Part shown: positions 47,953 to 57,879 of the stretch, piece by piece
Layout: every line of letters begins with the position of its first letter
Numbering within the stretch: the first letter of the stretch is position 1
Assembly (NCBI RefSeq): GCF_008124785.1
Contig: NZ_VNHU01000005.1
Coordinates: forward strand, 1 to 64,000
Reading direction: 5' to 3'
DNA length: 64,000 nt
DNA from: Aquimarina intermedia
GTDB taxonomy: Bacteria > Bacteroidota > Bacteroidia > Flavobacteriales > Flavobacteriaceae
Translations under genes and position numbers: made by a program
Notes under the pieces: model-generated
Told to the model about the DNA's origin: nothing
Databases searched by the model: none
The model's input: only the letters and a program-made list of their open reading frames with translations

Positions 47953-48589
47953 GAAATGTTTTATTTTAAAAGGTTTCCCCATAACTCAACCCCTTCCACC
48001 AATTAAAACAATACTTCTACGTATTAAATGAATAATCATTACTCCATTATCGGACCCTTCAATGGATAGCAACAGTAGTTAGAAAACGCTAATGCTAGTC
48101 CAAATTCCATTAAATATAGATTAGTGGGAGCTGTTTTAGGGCTGATACCCATTAAATCAATAGCTATACGAAGTGTTTTACAGCTTTTAAGGATATCCAA
48201 GATCCCTAAGAGCCCTTATCGAATGACTTCGATGCGTGGTCGAAGTACTTCGAAGGCACCCAATATGGGCTCTAACCCCTGGGAAGAGGGCATCAAGGCC
48301 TTTTAGTGACCCTTGCAAGGTGTCAATTATGGCCTATAGCCTATGCTACGAAGGGTTAAGACCCCTTTCATTAGGCATAACAATCTTTAAAAGCATTCAT
48401 CGAACTACTTCCGCGAGGGGTAAGGGGGCTGCGGATAGGGGGGGTGACCCCATGGCGTGAGGGGGTATGTTATGCTGCGCAGTTTTAGTTAGTTTAGGCA
48501 ATAGTAGGAAGTGACAAGGCAGTAGTTCTCTTAATTAGTAGGAAGAGACGAGCCACAAGTCACTAGTTTTTTATTAAACTTCTTTATTA
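47953..48589. other. Gene-free degenerate region upstream of repeat copy 1
   Basis: About 640 bp without a credible gene. The stretch 48180-48480 is richer in G+C than its surroundings and contains a 14-bp palindrome TCGAAGTACTTCGA (48240-48253) and many short G or C runs. Open frames here lack protein character. It looks like worn-down mobile or rearranged DNA. Confidence 0.5.
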
Positions 48590-49074
48590 TTCTTTTTTCA
48601 CTAGTATAAGATTTTGTTTACGTCAAAAAATCTTGAAGCCTTGGAAAGATTTTAGTAAACAAAATCTGGTTTTGTCGAAGACAAAAATACCTTGAAAAAA
48701 GTGTCTTTTCTTTTGGTTCGTTTTCTTTGGACAAGCAAAGAAAATGAATGATGCTTGAACTATGTAAAATGGTGGTATTTAACTATAATATCTACAATTG
48801 CAGGCAAAATTATTGAATAGTACTTTATACAAACCACCCCCTCCGCCTGTCAGCACCTCCCCCTGACTAGGGTGAGGAGTTTTTTTGTTTAGGTAATAGT
48901 GCTTAGCCAGAAGCGACTAGTATGCTATATCAATTGAGTATTCTTTAATAGTCAACATCCAATTTTTAATAGTAAAATCAGTGTCAGGTCGAGCGGAGTC
49001 GAGACCTATATACTGTGGTTTTAAACAACCTCTCGACTCCGCTCGAGGTGACAAATTACTTCTTTCAAAAACTT
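48590..49074 (+). repeat. Long direct repeat, copy 1
   Basis: About 485 bp repeated at 49638-50120. A 99-bp block (48657-48755) is identical to 49706-49804. The repeat opens with nested hairpins: a 13-bp perfect inverted repeat (48609-48621 with 48655-48667), TTTTGTC/GACAAAA (48670-48686) and TTTTCTTTG/CAAAGAAAA (48721-48744). It ends with a palindromic element (48983-49052). No transposase gene. Confidence 0.85.
48983..49052. repeat. REP-like palindrome in copy 1
   Basis: Arms 48983-49004 and 49031-49052 share GTCAnnTCGAGCGGAGTCGAGA as an inverted repeat, mismatched only at the two central n positions of the arm. Similar Bacteroidota intergenic palindromes are common. Confidence 0.7.
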
Positions 49075-49086
49075 GTGCCTATTATT

Positions 49087-49521
49087 TTACTCTAACACCA
49101 TTAATAACTCACGAGTCTTTTTATTTCGCATACGAATCATGCGATAATGCCAAGTGTTGTTTTTATAATCTGCAGTGAGATCTAATTTGCCTCTGCGTTT
49201 ACTGCCTTGAACCCATAGCGAAATATTAACCGTTTCATTATTGTTACTGTATACTACTTCCCCTTCTATAATTGCCAGTGAGTTTGTAGGGGATAGGGTG
49301 CCATACTCGGCAATGACCGCATCGTCTTTGTTAGCTTTTTCAATCGCATTATTAATGAGAGATGGATTTGCGACTATCGATCCCACACGTAGTGTCGCAT
49401 CACCTGTCATGCTAAAGAAGAAGGTTAAAAGTAAAAGAGCAAATCCCACAGGGAGCGCCCATTTGTAATTTCTTCTAATCCACGGAGTAGTGTTAGCTGT
49501 CATAAGATCTTGATTATACAT
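49087..49521 (-). CDS. Coa1-family-like membrane protein
   Basis: 144 residues (or 138 from the second ATG at 49503). One N-terminal membrane helix (about 24-41, ALPVGFALLLLTFFFSMTG) preceded by WIRRNYKW, then a soluble domain. The pattern resembles small bacterial proteins assigned to the cytochrome oxidase assembly factor Coa1 family. There is no neighbouring oxidase gene. The gene is bracketed by the two long direct repeats. Confidence 0.65.
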   Translation of the reverse strand: MYNQDLMTANTTPWIRRNYKWALPVGFALLLLTFFFSMTGDATLRVGSIVANPSLINNAIEKANKDDAVIAEYGTLSPTNSLAIIEGEVVYSNNNETVNISLWVQGSKRRGKLDLTADYKNNTWHYRMIRMRNKKTRELLMVLE

Positions 49522-49637
49522 AGAAAACGGCTTGCCAGAATAGATGTTGCAAATGAGTCACTAGTTAGTAGGCACGAGGCAATAGTTTTTCTGTTAGTAG
49601 CCAAGGGTGACTAGGTAAAGGGCATTAGTTTTTTATA

Positions 49638-50120
49638 ATTCTTTTTTCACTAGTATAAGATTTGGTTTACGTTAAAAAATCTTGAAGCCTTGGAAAGATT
49701 TTAGCAAACAAAATCTGGTTTTGTCGAAGACAAAAATACCTTGAAAAAAGTGTCTTTTCTTTTGGTTCGTTTTCTTTGGACAAGCAAAGAAAATGAATGA
49801 TGCTGGAACTATGTGGAATGATTATATTTAGCTATTGTGTCTATAATTGTATGCAAAATTATTGCAAAATATTTTATACAGACCACTGCCTCCGCTCATC
49901 GGCACCTCCCCTTAATCAGGGTGAGGAGTTTTTTTTAGGTGATAGTAGTTAGCCAGAAGCGACTAGTATGCTATATCAATTGAGTATTCTTTAATAGTCA
50001 ACATCCAATTTTTAATAGTAAAACCGATGTCAGGTCGAGCGGAGTCTAGACTCACATACTATGGTTTCAAACAATCTCTCGACTCCGCTCAAAGTGACAA
50101 GGTATTTCTTTCAAAAACTT
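49638..50120 (+). repeat. Long direct repeat, copy 2
   Basis: The second copy of the repeat at 48590-49074, in the same orientation, with identical blocks and scattered substitutions. In its 13-bp inverted repeat two pairs are broken relative to copy 1, so this copy looks more decayed. It lies between the Coa1-like gene and the macroglobulin gene; the rest of the gap 49522-50157 holds only short degenerate repeats. Confidence 0.85.
50029..50098. repeat. REP-like palindrome in copy 2 (diverged)
   Basis: Arms 50029-50050 and 50077-50098 correspond to the copy 1 palindrome, with substitutions in both arms (GTCTAGA on the left, CTCAAAGTGAC on the right). Confidence 0.6.
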
Positions 50121-50157
50121 TTGGCTTGTTACTTATGCCTAGTGCCTATTCAAAAAA

Positions 50158-53100
50158 TTACTCTCCGATCTGTATACGAATTCCTTCAGAATGACTACTA
50201 AACTCTGGCGCATACATACTTTGAATCGTTGTGATACCGTTAGAAAAATGACCTGCATTATTCACGCGTACATCGTATTCAAATACATAAACTCCTTTGC
50301 GTAAATAGTCAAAAAAGAAATTGGTAGCTGCATCTTTAGTGCTTTCATAATAACCCAAACCATCCTGATATTTATAAGTAGAAATCACGTTGACCGGTTC
50401 TAATCCCGAGGCTCGCATGTCTTTCATATGTATGAATTCCATATCACGATCTGTGCGTAACTCGATACGTACCCGTACCAAATCTCCTAATTGTAAGTTG
50501 GTGCTTGCATCGATTTTGGTAATTTGCTCTCCGGTATCTGTATTCTTTTTTAGATATAATTCTTTTTTGAGCTTTAGCGGAGTTTCGGCTGGTGTGATCT
50601 TATCAAGATCTTCAAAATATTGCCAGTACAAAGCACCCCATGCGATCCCTTTTTCTTTTTTAGTAATCGTTACACTGCCCTGTTCAGGTTTGATTTCGTT
50701 GCCATTCCACAAAGTCTTAAAATACCCGGTACCGGCTTCGACTTTGGTCGCTTCTAACGTACCCGGATCGATTGTTTGATCAGCCACTTTAACAGCGATG
50801 GTTTCCGTAATCGATAACCAATCAGTACCCTGTAACAGCAAGGCGTAAATTGCTTGCGTGGTTGCTTTTGTAGTAGCCCAACGATTGGTTTGTTTGTGTT
50901 TAAGTAACCAGATTTTTAAATTGTCGATAATCTCAGTGCGCTTAGGTTCTTCAATAATTTCTCCAAATGCTTCGATCAACAAGGCCTGCGTTTCGATAGG
51001 CGCCTGATACCAATACCAACTGGGAGTATTTGATTTCCAATACATACCTAGTTCCTCACTGTTGATACTACGTTCTTCAAGCGACTTGACAATTGCTTTG
51101 GCAGTTGATGTTTGTGAAGCACGATGTGTTATCAAGGCCAACATACCTTGTGCATATAGATTTTGATCTAACCAGTACTTTTGTGCCTGTGACATATAAT
51201 ACGAGGTAGCCTTGGTTACCGTACGTGAGGGTTTAGCGTCTTTAAAGAAGCTGCGCATGTATAAATACAGAATTTGCATATAACTTAGATGATTTTTAGT
51301 CATCTCTGCTTTTTTCCCTTTAGTATACTTCTTCAGTTCCTGATATTCTTTTACAAATTCCTGATCCAAATACTGTAATGCTTTTTGCAACATATTCTGT
51401 ATCGCAGGGTTTGGGGTGGTAACTCCTAGTTTTTGTAAGTGACCAAAACCGGTAACGATATGCTGTGTAATATAACGATTAGCTCTTCCGCCTTCAAACC
51501 AAGGAAATGCTCCCGAGGGATATTGCATCTGCACCAATTTATTTAATGAGGTTTCTAAGGATTGACGCATCAAATTTGCATCAAACAATAAGGCAATTCG
51601 CTTCTTTTGTTCCTGCTCACTGGCTGCATCACGTACCCACGGAGTTTCTTCAAGGATGAGTGACTTTAACTGTTGATTCTTTTCCAGATTGCTTAATAAG
51701 GCATCGCTCGATTTCCATTGCTTAAATACCTGCTCAATTCTGGGATTAGACTGGGTGATATGTTGTGCTAAGGCATTGGCATAATACCGCGAAAAGGTCT
51801 GTTCTGAACATTCATAAGGATATTCCATCAGATAGGGCATCGCCTGTACTGCATACCACGCAGGATTAGAGGTCATCTCTAACGTTAACTTATGATGCGA
51901 TAAGGTGGTTGAGGTCGTGTTTTGTAATTTATCTAATGTAAAAGTTTTGGTTTGCCCCGAACGAATCCACATAGGCAAAGTCTCGGTAACCAACATACGA
52001 TTGGTAAGTACAGGTAATACATTTTGTTCGCCATCACTATAGTCACCGGCAGTTGCTGTAATCGTATATTGAACGGTTTGCACGTCCTGCGGAACTACAA
52101 GTTCCCAAAAAACAACCGTATTACCATCTTGATCAACCGAAAAAGATTGTTGTGCGTTTTGTAACTGAAGTTTACTATTAATCGACTTATTAGTAAAGGC
52201 ATCGGTTAGCTGAAGCTCTGCAGTACCGGTAAGTTGTTGAGCACTCAAATTAGCAATCTTAGTTCCCAATTGAATAGTATCTCCTACACGTAAAAATCGT
52301 GGGGGATTAGGGATCACCATCAACTCTTTTTGTGTGACGGTCTCTAGGGACTGCAGGGCTGATTGTAACTCTTTAGTATGTGCTAACAACTGTAATTTCC
52401 ATTGGGTCAAAGCTTCGGGGGTGGTGAATTTAAAAGTTACATTTCCATCCTCATCTGTCGATAACTGCGGAAAGAAAAAGGCAGTTTCCTGCAGATTCTT
52501 CCGTATCATATCGGACTCCGTTGTTTTCTTTTGCTCAGTTTTAGCTGCATCTTCATCTTTTGAACCAGCTGTCATTCTTAATTCTTCGAGTCTAGTGGAA
52601 TCTTCGACCAAATTAGTAGCTTTGCTTTCTTCCATGATTTCGTTCTGTACCATTGGCGTCGCAGATTTACGTAACATCCTATTATGATAATAGTGGGAAC
52701 CAAAGGTAAAGCCAAACCAATTTAGCTGATCGTATTGCTGAATACTATACTTATTAAATCCTCTATCCGGTTGATAAATTCTTAAATTATGAATACCAAA
52801 ACTCTGCCGTGCCTGTAAATCGTATACAGAGTAGTAGGTAGGATGCGCAATGGGCGAAAATTGCCATTGATGCGGTTTGAACTGGTCTAAAGACAGGTCG
52901 TACATACTGGCCAGAATTTCTGAGGCAACTTTTTCTCCCTTAGGACCTGTAATAGTAAAACTCCATGTTTCTTCCTGTCCCGGGCGCAACTTGTCGCGAA
53001 ACGTTCTGGTTGTAATTTGTAAGTCAGAGGCAGGATAGGGTACAGGAACTAGTATATTGCCAGACTCAAAATCGTTGAACTGTGCATAACTATAGGTGAT

Positions 53101-56100
53101 GGCAAAACCACCTAAATCCTCTTTGGTCACCGGTATGGTTATCGTTTTGATGGTATTGGATACGGTGATAATTTGCGTATCGATAATTTTTCGATCTTTT
53201 TCGGTTACCAGTGTAACCTGTAAATCTTTGGCAGCAGATCCTATGCGTACCTGAACCTTGTCGCCTATTTGATAGGTGGTTTTATCTAAACTGATTGTAA
53301 ACAGTTGTTGATCAGCTACGGTTGTAGCTTTTGGGTCGTTTATTGTTATGTAGTTTACGGCTTTGACTTCTTGACCATTCTTATCTTTAATTTTTGCTTC
53401 AATACGATATACGCCGGGTTTCCAACTGGATAATTTGGTGAGTGCAATTGCTTCTACTCCTTTTATCGAATTTGAAGATTTTTGGGTGTCAAAGGAGGTT
53501 TTGAGCATCTGGGTGCCATTTTTCCATTGATGATAATCGTGCTCCTTATCATAGGCGTCATGCGGAAACAATTTCTTGAACTCCTCTTTAGTCAACAGCT
53601 TGCAATCCGGAGATGACCATGGGCGTTTACGCAATGGACTTGTTGGTGCAATCAATTTATGAATAGTTACTGTGCCTTTGGCTGCAATGTATTCATCATT
53701 AAGGTTTTTGGTACTGATCTTAATCGTGTCTGATTTTTGAGCGGTACTCAGTTGCTCTTTACTCTGTATGGTGAGTAGGGTTGAATGATAGCCCACACGA
53801 ACCGTTGTCGTGGCTACCCGTGTTTCTCCGGAGATGTCGGTGACCTCGGCAACTACTTCATAATTAAAAACCGGTAGATTTTCTTTATCCACACTAGTAT
53901 CAGGTAGTGCAGGGAATGTTATAGTGTAAAGACCCTTACTATCGCTGGTAGTTTCTCCATGTTTGATTTCTTGTGCTTCACTTGTGTACGCCGGGCGTGA
54001 CCAATAGTACCAGTACGGATAGTTCACCTTGCGGTATACGCGATACACTACTTTAGCATCGGTGATCGAACTACCGGCATAGGCCATAGCGGTACCCTGA
54101 ACCGTAATACTATCATTCACTTTATAGGTTTCAGTTACGGGTTTAAATTCTGTTTCAAATTTTGGCCGCTTATATTCCTCCACAGAGAAGGTCGTATTAT
54201 GATAATTATCCATTTGAATTACATACAATCCGGTTAAGCCTGAGCTTGGTAAAATAAACTGTCCGTGAAAAGAGCCAAAGCTATTTGTTGTAAAATCCAA
54301 GGATTGTAATGCGCGTCCGTTAATATCACGTAAGGTGGCCGTTACCTTTTGCTCTGAAACTACTGTAGGTTTGCTTTCATTTTGAGAATTCACCATGATA
54401 CCTTTAAAAAAAACAGTCTGTCCCGGTCGATAGATACTGCGGTCTGTAAAAAGGTAGGTGGTAAAAAGGGGTTTGTAGGTATCGGGGCTTTCGTTATACT
54501 GTCGATTGATGTAATACCCGTCAAAATAAGCAATGTCTTCGTTGTGCGTAACCATAGCCATAACATTGTAATAGTTCCCATCTATGTCGAGCTTAGCCAT
54601 TCCATTATCATCTGTTGTCAAAGTAATATCAAGCGGGTTACGGCTACCGCTGTTTTTTGAAGTGGTCAATTGAACTTTTGCGTTTGGTATCGGCGATCCG
54701 CTAGAGCGATCCAAGACTTGAAAATTTTGGGTCTGCGGGGCGCGATGCTCTACAATAGCGAGCTTGGTGACTTGTAATTCACCATACGCTAAAAGTGAAG
54801 AAGACGAAATTTTTTCTGTAGGCGAGGCAATTATCAAATATTGTCCATGCGGGAGTTGAGGTATTACCACTTCGGCCGAATGTCGTTGATAATCCTGGTC
54901 ACTACACGTAGTGATATGCCAAGTTGCTTGCGTAGCAAGTGAATTAATTAGTTTAATTTTTTCATTGATTTTATAGCTTTTCTCTAAAGTTTGTAGCTGC
55001 TCCTGACTAATTTTGAGCGCTTTAAAATGAAAGTCTTTCGCATTCTTGTAGGTGATGAGTGCACGACTCGATTGTTGCACAGGAACGTTTGACTCAGTCT
55101 GTACTCTTAACTCGGGAGCAAGGATACGAGACTTTAAGGCAGCGCAGTTTTTGGCTCCTCTGGATTTTGGGAATTCTGCGATAGCAGCATTACATATCGC
55201 CAGAGCTTCTTCTAATTTAAAGCGATGTGTTTCATTTGTATCTGGAACATAGGTGGAAGCTTGCTCTTGTAAAATTAAAGCAATCTGATAATCATAAAGT
55301 GTAGCTGCCGGATCTGTTGCAACATTTTCTTTCTCCTTTCGGAAGGTGTTCAGTAGTATGCTTTGTGCATCAGTTACGGTAGTATGCTCCTTTACGAATA
55401 ATAAACGCTCAATATTGACATCGATCAGGGCTGCAGGATTTTTATCATTAGCGTGAAAGTGAATCAAGTCTTGATAGAGCTGTAAAGCATTCAGCTGAAG
55501 CGATACGGAGTCCTTACTTTTTAGTTCAAGATTGATAAAGGTGGTATGGTCTTGTAGGTAATCAGTCGCATCAATTTGAAAAGCATATGCTGGTTTGGTA
55601 ATATTTGTTTCTGACGTTTTATAAAAATCAAGTGCCTGATGTGCTAATAAATCATACACTGTCGGACGGTATAATTTTGAGTTTTCTTCGGTAGTTAAAA
55701 TAACATCCAATGCTTTAAGAGGAGTTTCTTGCAAAAGCTCCGGGTTTTCTAAGGAAGCTTTAAAGTAACTGTGTACTTCAGCAAACAGGGTTTGTAAATC
55801 CCAGGTTCTAAAATCGTTGGATTCAGGTTTATTTGCAGTTTGTGTTCGGTTATAAAACTTCCATCGATTTTGTTGAAAATATTGCCAATAGAGGTTAGCA
55901 AGAATATTTTGCAATATTTGTTTTTCTAAGGGTTTAGCTTGCTCAATTTCTTTTTTAAAGGTGTTAATTATTTTAAGTTGTGCGTCTTCCTCAAGGGTTA
56001 GGGTGTACTTTGACTTGTGTAGCAACGCTTTGATAAGCTGAGTGGTATTATTCTGTTCTTTAGCCTGGTTGTAAATGCTGGTAACAACCTCTGCTGCTGA

Positions 56101-56217
56101 TTTGGGCAATCCCTTTTTTTCGAACTCGGTGACTTGTTTCCATTCCGTAGTAAACGATTCTTGAGCCATAAGCATCGATATTGAGATTAAGAATACTAGA
56201 ATAATATACCTTTTCAT
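50158..56217 (-). CDS. Bacterial alpha-2-macroglobulin
   Basis: 2019 residues, the largest protein in the window. Signal peptide 1-18, helical N-terminal third, then macroglobulin repeats (MG2 region about 560-660 with YRPGQTVFFKGIMVN), and the thioester-bearing helical domain. The thioester motif is present as CSEQ: C1470 and Q1473. Such proteins trap attacking proteases in the periplasm or at the surface by covalent linkage. In many bacteria the gene is followed by pbpC; here the downstream side is the repeat region instead. Only a short cysteine-free signal is seen, so it is not an obvious lipoprotein. Confidence 0.92.
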   Translation of the reverse strand: MKRYIILVFLISISMLMAQESFTTEWKQVTEFEKKGLPKSAAEVVTSIYNQAKEQNNTTQLIKALLHKSKYTLTLEEDAQLKIINTFKKEIEQAKPLEKQILQNILANLYWQYFQQNRWKFYNRTQTANKPESNDFRTWDLQTLFAEVHSYFKASLENPELLQETPLKALDVILTTEENSKLYRPTVYDLLAHQALDFYKTSETNITKPAYAFQIDATDYLQDHTTFINLELKSKDSVSLQLNALQLYQDLIHFHANDKNPAALIDVNIERLLFVKEHTTVTDAQSILLNTFRKEKENVATDPAATLYDYQIALILQEQASTYVPDTNETHRFKLEEALAICNAAIAEFPKSRGAKNCAALKSRILAPELRVQTESNVPVQQSSRALITYKNAKDFHFKALKISQEQLQTLEKSYKINEKIKLINSLATQATWHITTCSDQDYQRHSAEVVIPQLPHGQYLIIASPTEKISSSSLLAYGELQVTKLAIVEHRAPQTQNFQVLDRSSGSPIPNAKVQLTTSKNSGSRNPLDITLTTDDNGMAKLDIDGNYYNVMAMVTHNEDIAYFDGYYINRQYNESPDTYKPLFTTYLFTDRSIYRPGQTVFFKGIMVNSQNESKPTVVSEQKVTATLRDINGRALQSLDFTTNSFGSFHGQFILPSSGLTGLYVIQMDNYHNTTFSVEEYKRPKFETEFKPVTETYKVNDSITVQGTAMAYAGSSITDAKVVYRVYRKVNYPYWYYWSRPAYTSEAQEIKHGETTSDSKGLYTITFPALPDTSVDKENLPVFNYEVVAEVTDISGETRVATTTVRVGYHSTLLTIQSKEQLSTAQKSDTIKISTKNLNDEYIAAKGTVTIHKLIAPTSPLRKRPWSSPDCKLLTKEEFKKLFPHDAYDKEHDYHQWKNGTQMLKTSFDTQKSSNSIKGVEAIALTKLSSWKPGVYRIEAKIKDKNGQEVKAVNYITINDPKATTVADQQLFTISLDKTTYQIGDKVQVRIGSAAKDLQVTLVTEKDRKIIDTQIITVSNTIKTITIPVTKEDLGGFAITYSYAQFNDFESGNILVPVPYPASDLQITTRTFRDKLRPGQEETWSFTITGPKGEKVASEILASMYDLSLDQFKPHQWQFSPIAHPTYYSVYDLQARQSFGIHNLRIYQPDRGFNKYSIQQYDQLNWFGFTFGSHYYHNRMLRKSATPMVQNEIMEESKATNLVEDSTRLEELRMTAGSKDEDAAKTEQKKTTESDMIRKNLQETAFFFPQLSTDEDGNVTFKFTTPEALTQWKLQLLAHTKELQSALQSLETVTQKELMVIPNPPRFLRVGDTIQLGTKIANLSAQQLTGTAELQLTDAFTNKSINSKLQLQNAQQSFSVDQDGNTVVFWELVVPQDVQTVQYTITATAGDYSDGEQNVLPVLTNRMLVTETLPMWIRSGQTKTFTLDKLQNTTSTTLSHHKLTLEMTSNPAWYAVQAMPYLMEYPYECSEQTFSRYYANALAQHITQSNPRIEQVFKQWKSSDALLSNLEKNQQLKSLILEETPWVRDAASEQEQKKRIALLFDANLMRQSLETSLNKLVQMQYPSGAFPWFEGGRANRYITQHIVTGFGHLQKLGVTTPNPAIQNMLQKALQYLDQEFVKEYQELKKYTKGKKAEMTKNHLSYMQILYLYMRSFFKDAKPSRTVTKATSYYMSQAQKYWLDQNLYAQGMLALITHRASQTSTAKAIVKSLEERSINSEELGMYWKSNTPSWYWYQAPIETQALLIEAFGEIIEEPKRTEIIDNLKIWLLKHKQTNRWATTKATTQAIYALLLQGTDWLSITETIAVKVADQTIDPGTLEATKVEAGTGYFKTLWNGNEIKPEQGSVTITKKEKGIAWGALYWQYFEDLDKITPAETPLKLKKELYLKKNTDTGEQITKIDASTNLQLGDLVRVRIELRTDRDMEFIHMKDMRASGLEPVNVISTYKYQDGLGYYESTKDAATNFFFDYLRKGVYVFEYDVRVNNAGHFSNGITTIQSMYAPEFSSHSEGIRIQIGE

Positions 56218-56508
56218 CTTTTTGAGATTTTGAGTTTGAACTGTTAATACAATTGTTGTACCATTAATTTTAATATTTTAAAATATATCTAAATATGACA
56301 CTCAGTTTTGTATACAGTTACTACCGTATAAAGCTACTGCTAAGTTATCGTAAAACTGTTAAATAATTGTTTAGATATCGTTGCAATAGGAAATTTCGGG
56401 GTTAACTATTAAGGGTATAGCAGGGTTGCAGGCCTGCAATATTTTATTAAATCAGGTTTTATTCCTCGACGTTAATTGTATCTTTACTCTTTCAATACAG
56501 TTTACACT
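56218..56508. other. Divergent promoter region of the macroglobulin and mpl genes
   Basis: About 290 bp of AT-rich DNA. A TATCTTTA sequence at about 56479-56486 may be the mpl -7 box (one mismatch to TAnnTTTG). Nothing else stands out. Confidence 0.4.
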
Positions 56509-57867
56509 ATGCGCATACATTTTATAGCCATTGGCGGCAGTGCAATGCATAATCTTGCAATTGCTTTACACTTAAAAGGAGATACCGTTACCGGAAGTGA
56601 TGACACTATATTTGAACCCTCAAAATCCAGATTGGAAAAACACGGATTATTACCCGAAGCTTTTGGATGGTATCCTGATAAATTGAGTGGTGATATTGAA
56701 GCAGTCATTTTAGGAATGCATGCTAAGGCGGATAATCCTGAATTATTAAAGGCACAAGAGTTGGGGTTAAAGATTTATTCGTACCCTGAGTTTCTATATG
56801 AGCATGCAAAGAATAAGACGCGTGTAGTAATCGGAGGTTCTCATGGTAAAACTACTATAACTTCTATGATTTTGCACGTCTTGCATTATCATGGTAAGGA
56901 TGTGGATTATATGGTGGGAGCACAATTAGAAGGCTTTGATGTGATGGTACGTCTCACAGAAGATAATGATTTTATGATTTTGGAAGGGGATGAATATCTA
57001 TCATCTGCAATTGATCGCAGGCCAAAATTTCATTTATATCAACCTAATATAGCACTGATCAGTGGTATTGCATGGGATCATATTAATGTCTTTCCGACGT
57101 ATGAAGGGTATGTTGAGCAATTTCAAATTTTTATAGAGTCTATTATTAATGGTGGAGCGCTAGTATATAATAATGAAGATGCTGAGGTCGCGCAATTGGC
57201 AGAAACTACAGAAAAGCAAATTCGTAAATTTCCTTATGAAACTCCAAAATACCAGGTTGTAGATGGGGAAACACTATTAGAAACCCCTGATGGTGATATG
57301 CCGATCGAAGTTTTTGGAGCGCATAACCTAAGTAATTTGGCCGGAGCAAAATGGATTTGCCAGCATATGGGAGTAGATGAAGATGATTTTTATGAAGCGA
57401 TTGCTACGTTTAGGGGAGCTTCAAAGCGTTTAGAAAAAATTGCAGAGTCGAATAGCGCGGTAGCTTATAAAGATTTTGCACATAGTCCATCTAAGGTAGC
57501 TGCCACTACAAAAGCAGTTAAAGAACAATATCCGAATCGTTCGTTAATAGCATGTTTGGAACTACATACCTATAGTAGTCTCAACGCAGAATTTCTTAAA
57601 GAGTATAAAGGAGCTTTGGATGCAGCAGACGAGGCTGTAGTATTTTACTCTCCCGATGCCGTACAAATTAAACAATTGGATGAAGTATCTTCTAATCAAA
57701 TTGAAGAAGCTTTTCAGAATAAAAAGCTTACAGTATATACGCATCCGACCGAATTCAAGCAGTACTTAATGCAACAAAATTTTGATAATGCAGCGTTGCT
57801 TTTAATGAGCAGTGGTAATTATGGAGGGTTGGATTTTGATGAGGTAAAAGACTGGTTTAAAGGTTGA
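56509..57867 (+). CDS. mpl: UDP-N-acetylmuramate:L-alanyl-gamma-D-glutamyl-meso-DAP ligase
   Basis: 452 residues from the ATG at 56509 (MRIHFIAIGGSAMHN); an in-frame start 33 bases earlier lacks family similarity. Mur-ligase fold: N-terminal GGSAMHNLAI, ATP loop GGSHGKTTITSM, and AHSPSK in the C-terminal domain. Mpl recycles murein tripeptide by joining it to UDP-MurNAc, complementing MurF encoded elsewhere in the window. Confidence 0.96.
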   Translation: MRIHFIAIGGSAMHNLAIALHLKGDTVTGSDDTIFEPSKSRLEKHGLLPEAFGWYPDKLSGDIEAVILGMHAKADNPELLKAQELGLKIYSYPEFLYEHAKNKTRVVIGGSHGKTTITSMILHVLHYHGKDVDYMVGAQLEGFDVMVRLTEDNDFMILEGDEYLSSAIDRRPKFHLYQPNIALISGIAWDHINVFPTYEGYVEQFQIFIESIINGGALVYNNEDAEVAQLAETTEKQIRKFPYETPKYQVVDGETLLETPDGDMPIEVFGAHNLSNLAGAKWICQHMGVDEDDFYEAIATFRGASKRLEKIAESNSAVAYKDFAHSPSKVAATTKAVKEQYPNRSLIACLELHTYSSLNAEFLKEYKGALDAADEAVVFYSPDAVQIKQLDEVSSNQIEEAFQNKKLTVYTHPTEFKQYLMQQNFDNAALLLMSSGNYGGLDFDEVKDWFKG

Positions 57868-57879
57868 AAACAGAATATT

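Noticed and set aside
48124..48460. Two short plus-strand frames in the degenerate region
   Set aside because: They overlap each other in different frames, contain palindromic DNA and lack protein-like composition.
48590..50120. Insertion sequence or composite transposon
   Set aside because: No transposase or recombinase frame is present and no target duplication could be identified.
48590..50120. CRISPR array
   Set aside because: Only two copies of a long repeat, no regular short repeats with spacers and no cas genes.
50390..50779. Plus-strand frames inside the macroglobulin gene
   Set aside because: They are antisense to a continuous, motif-bearing coding sequence.
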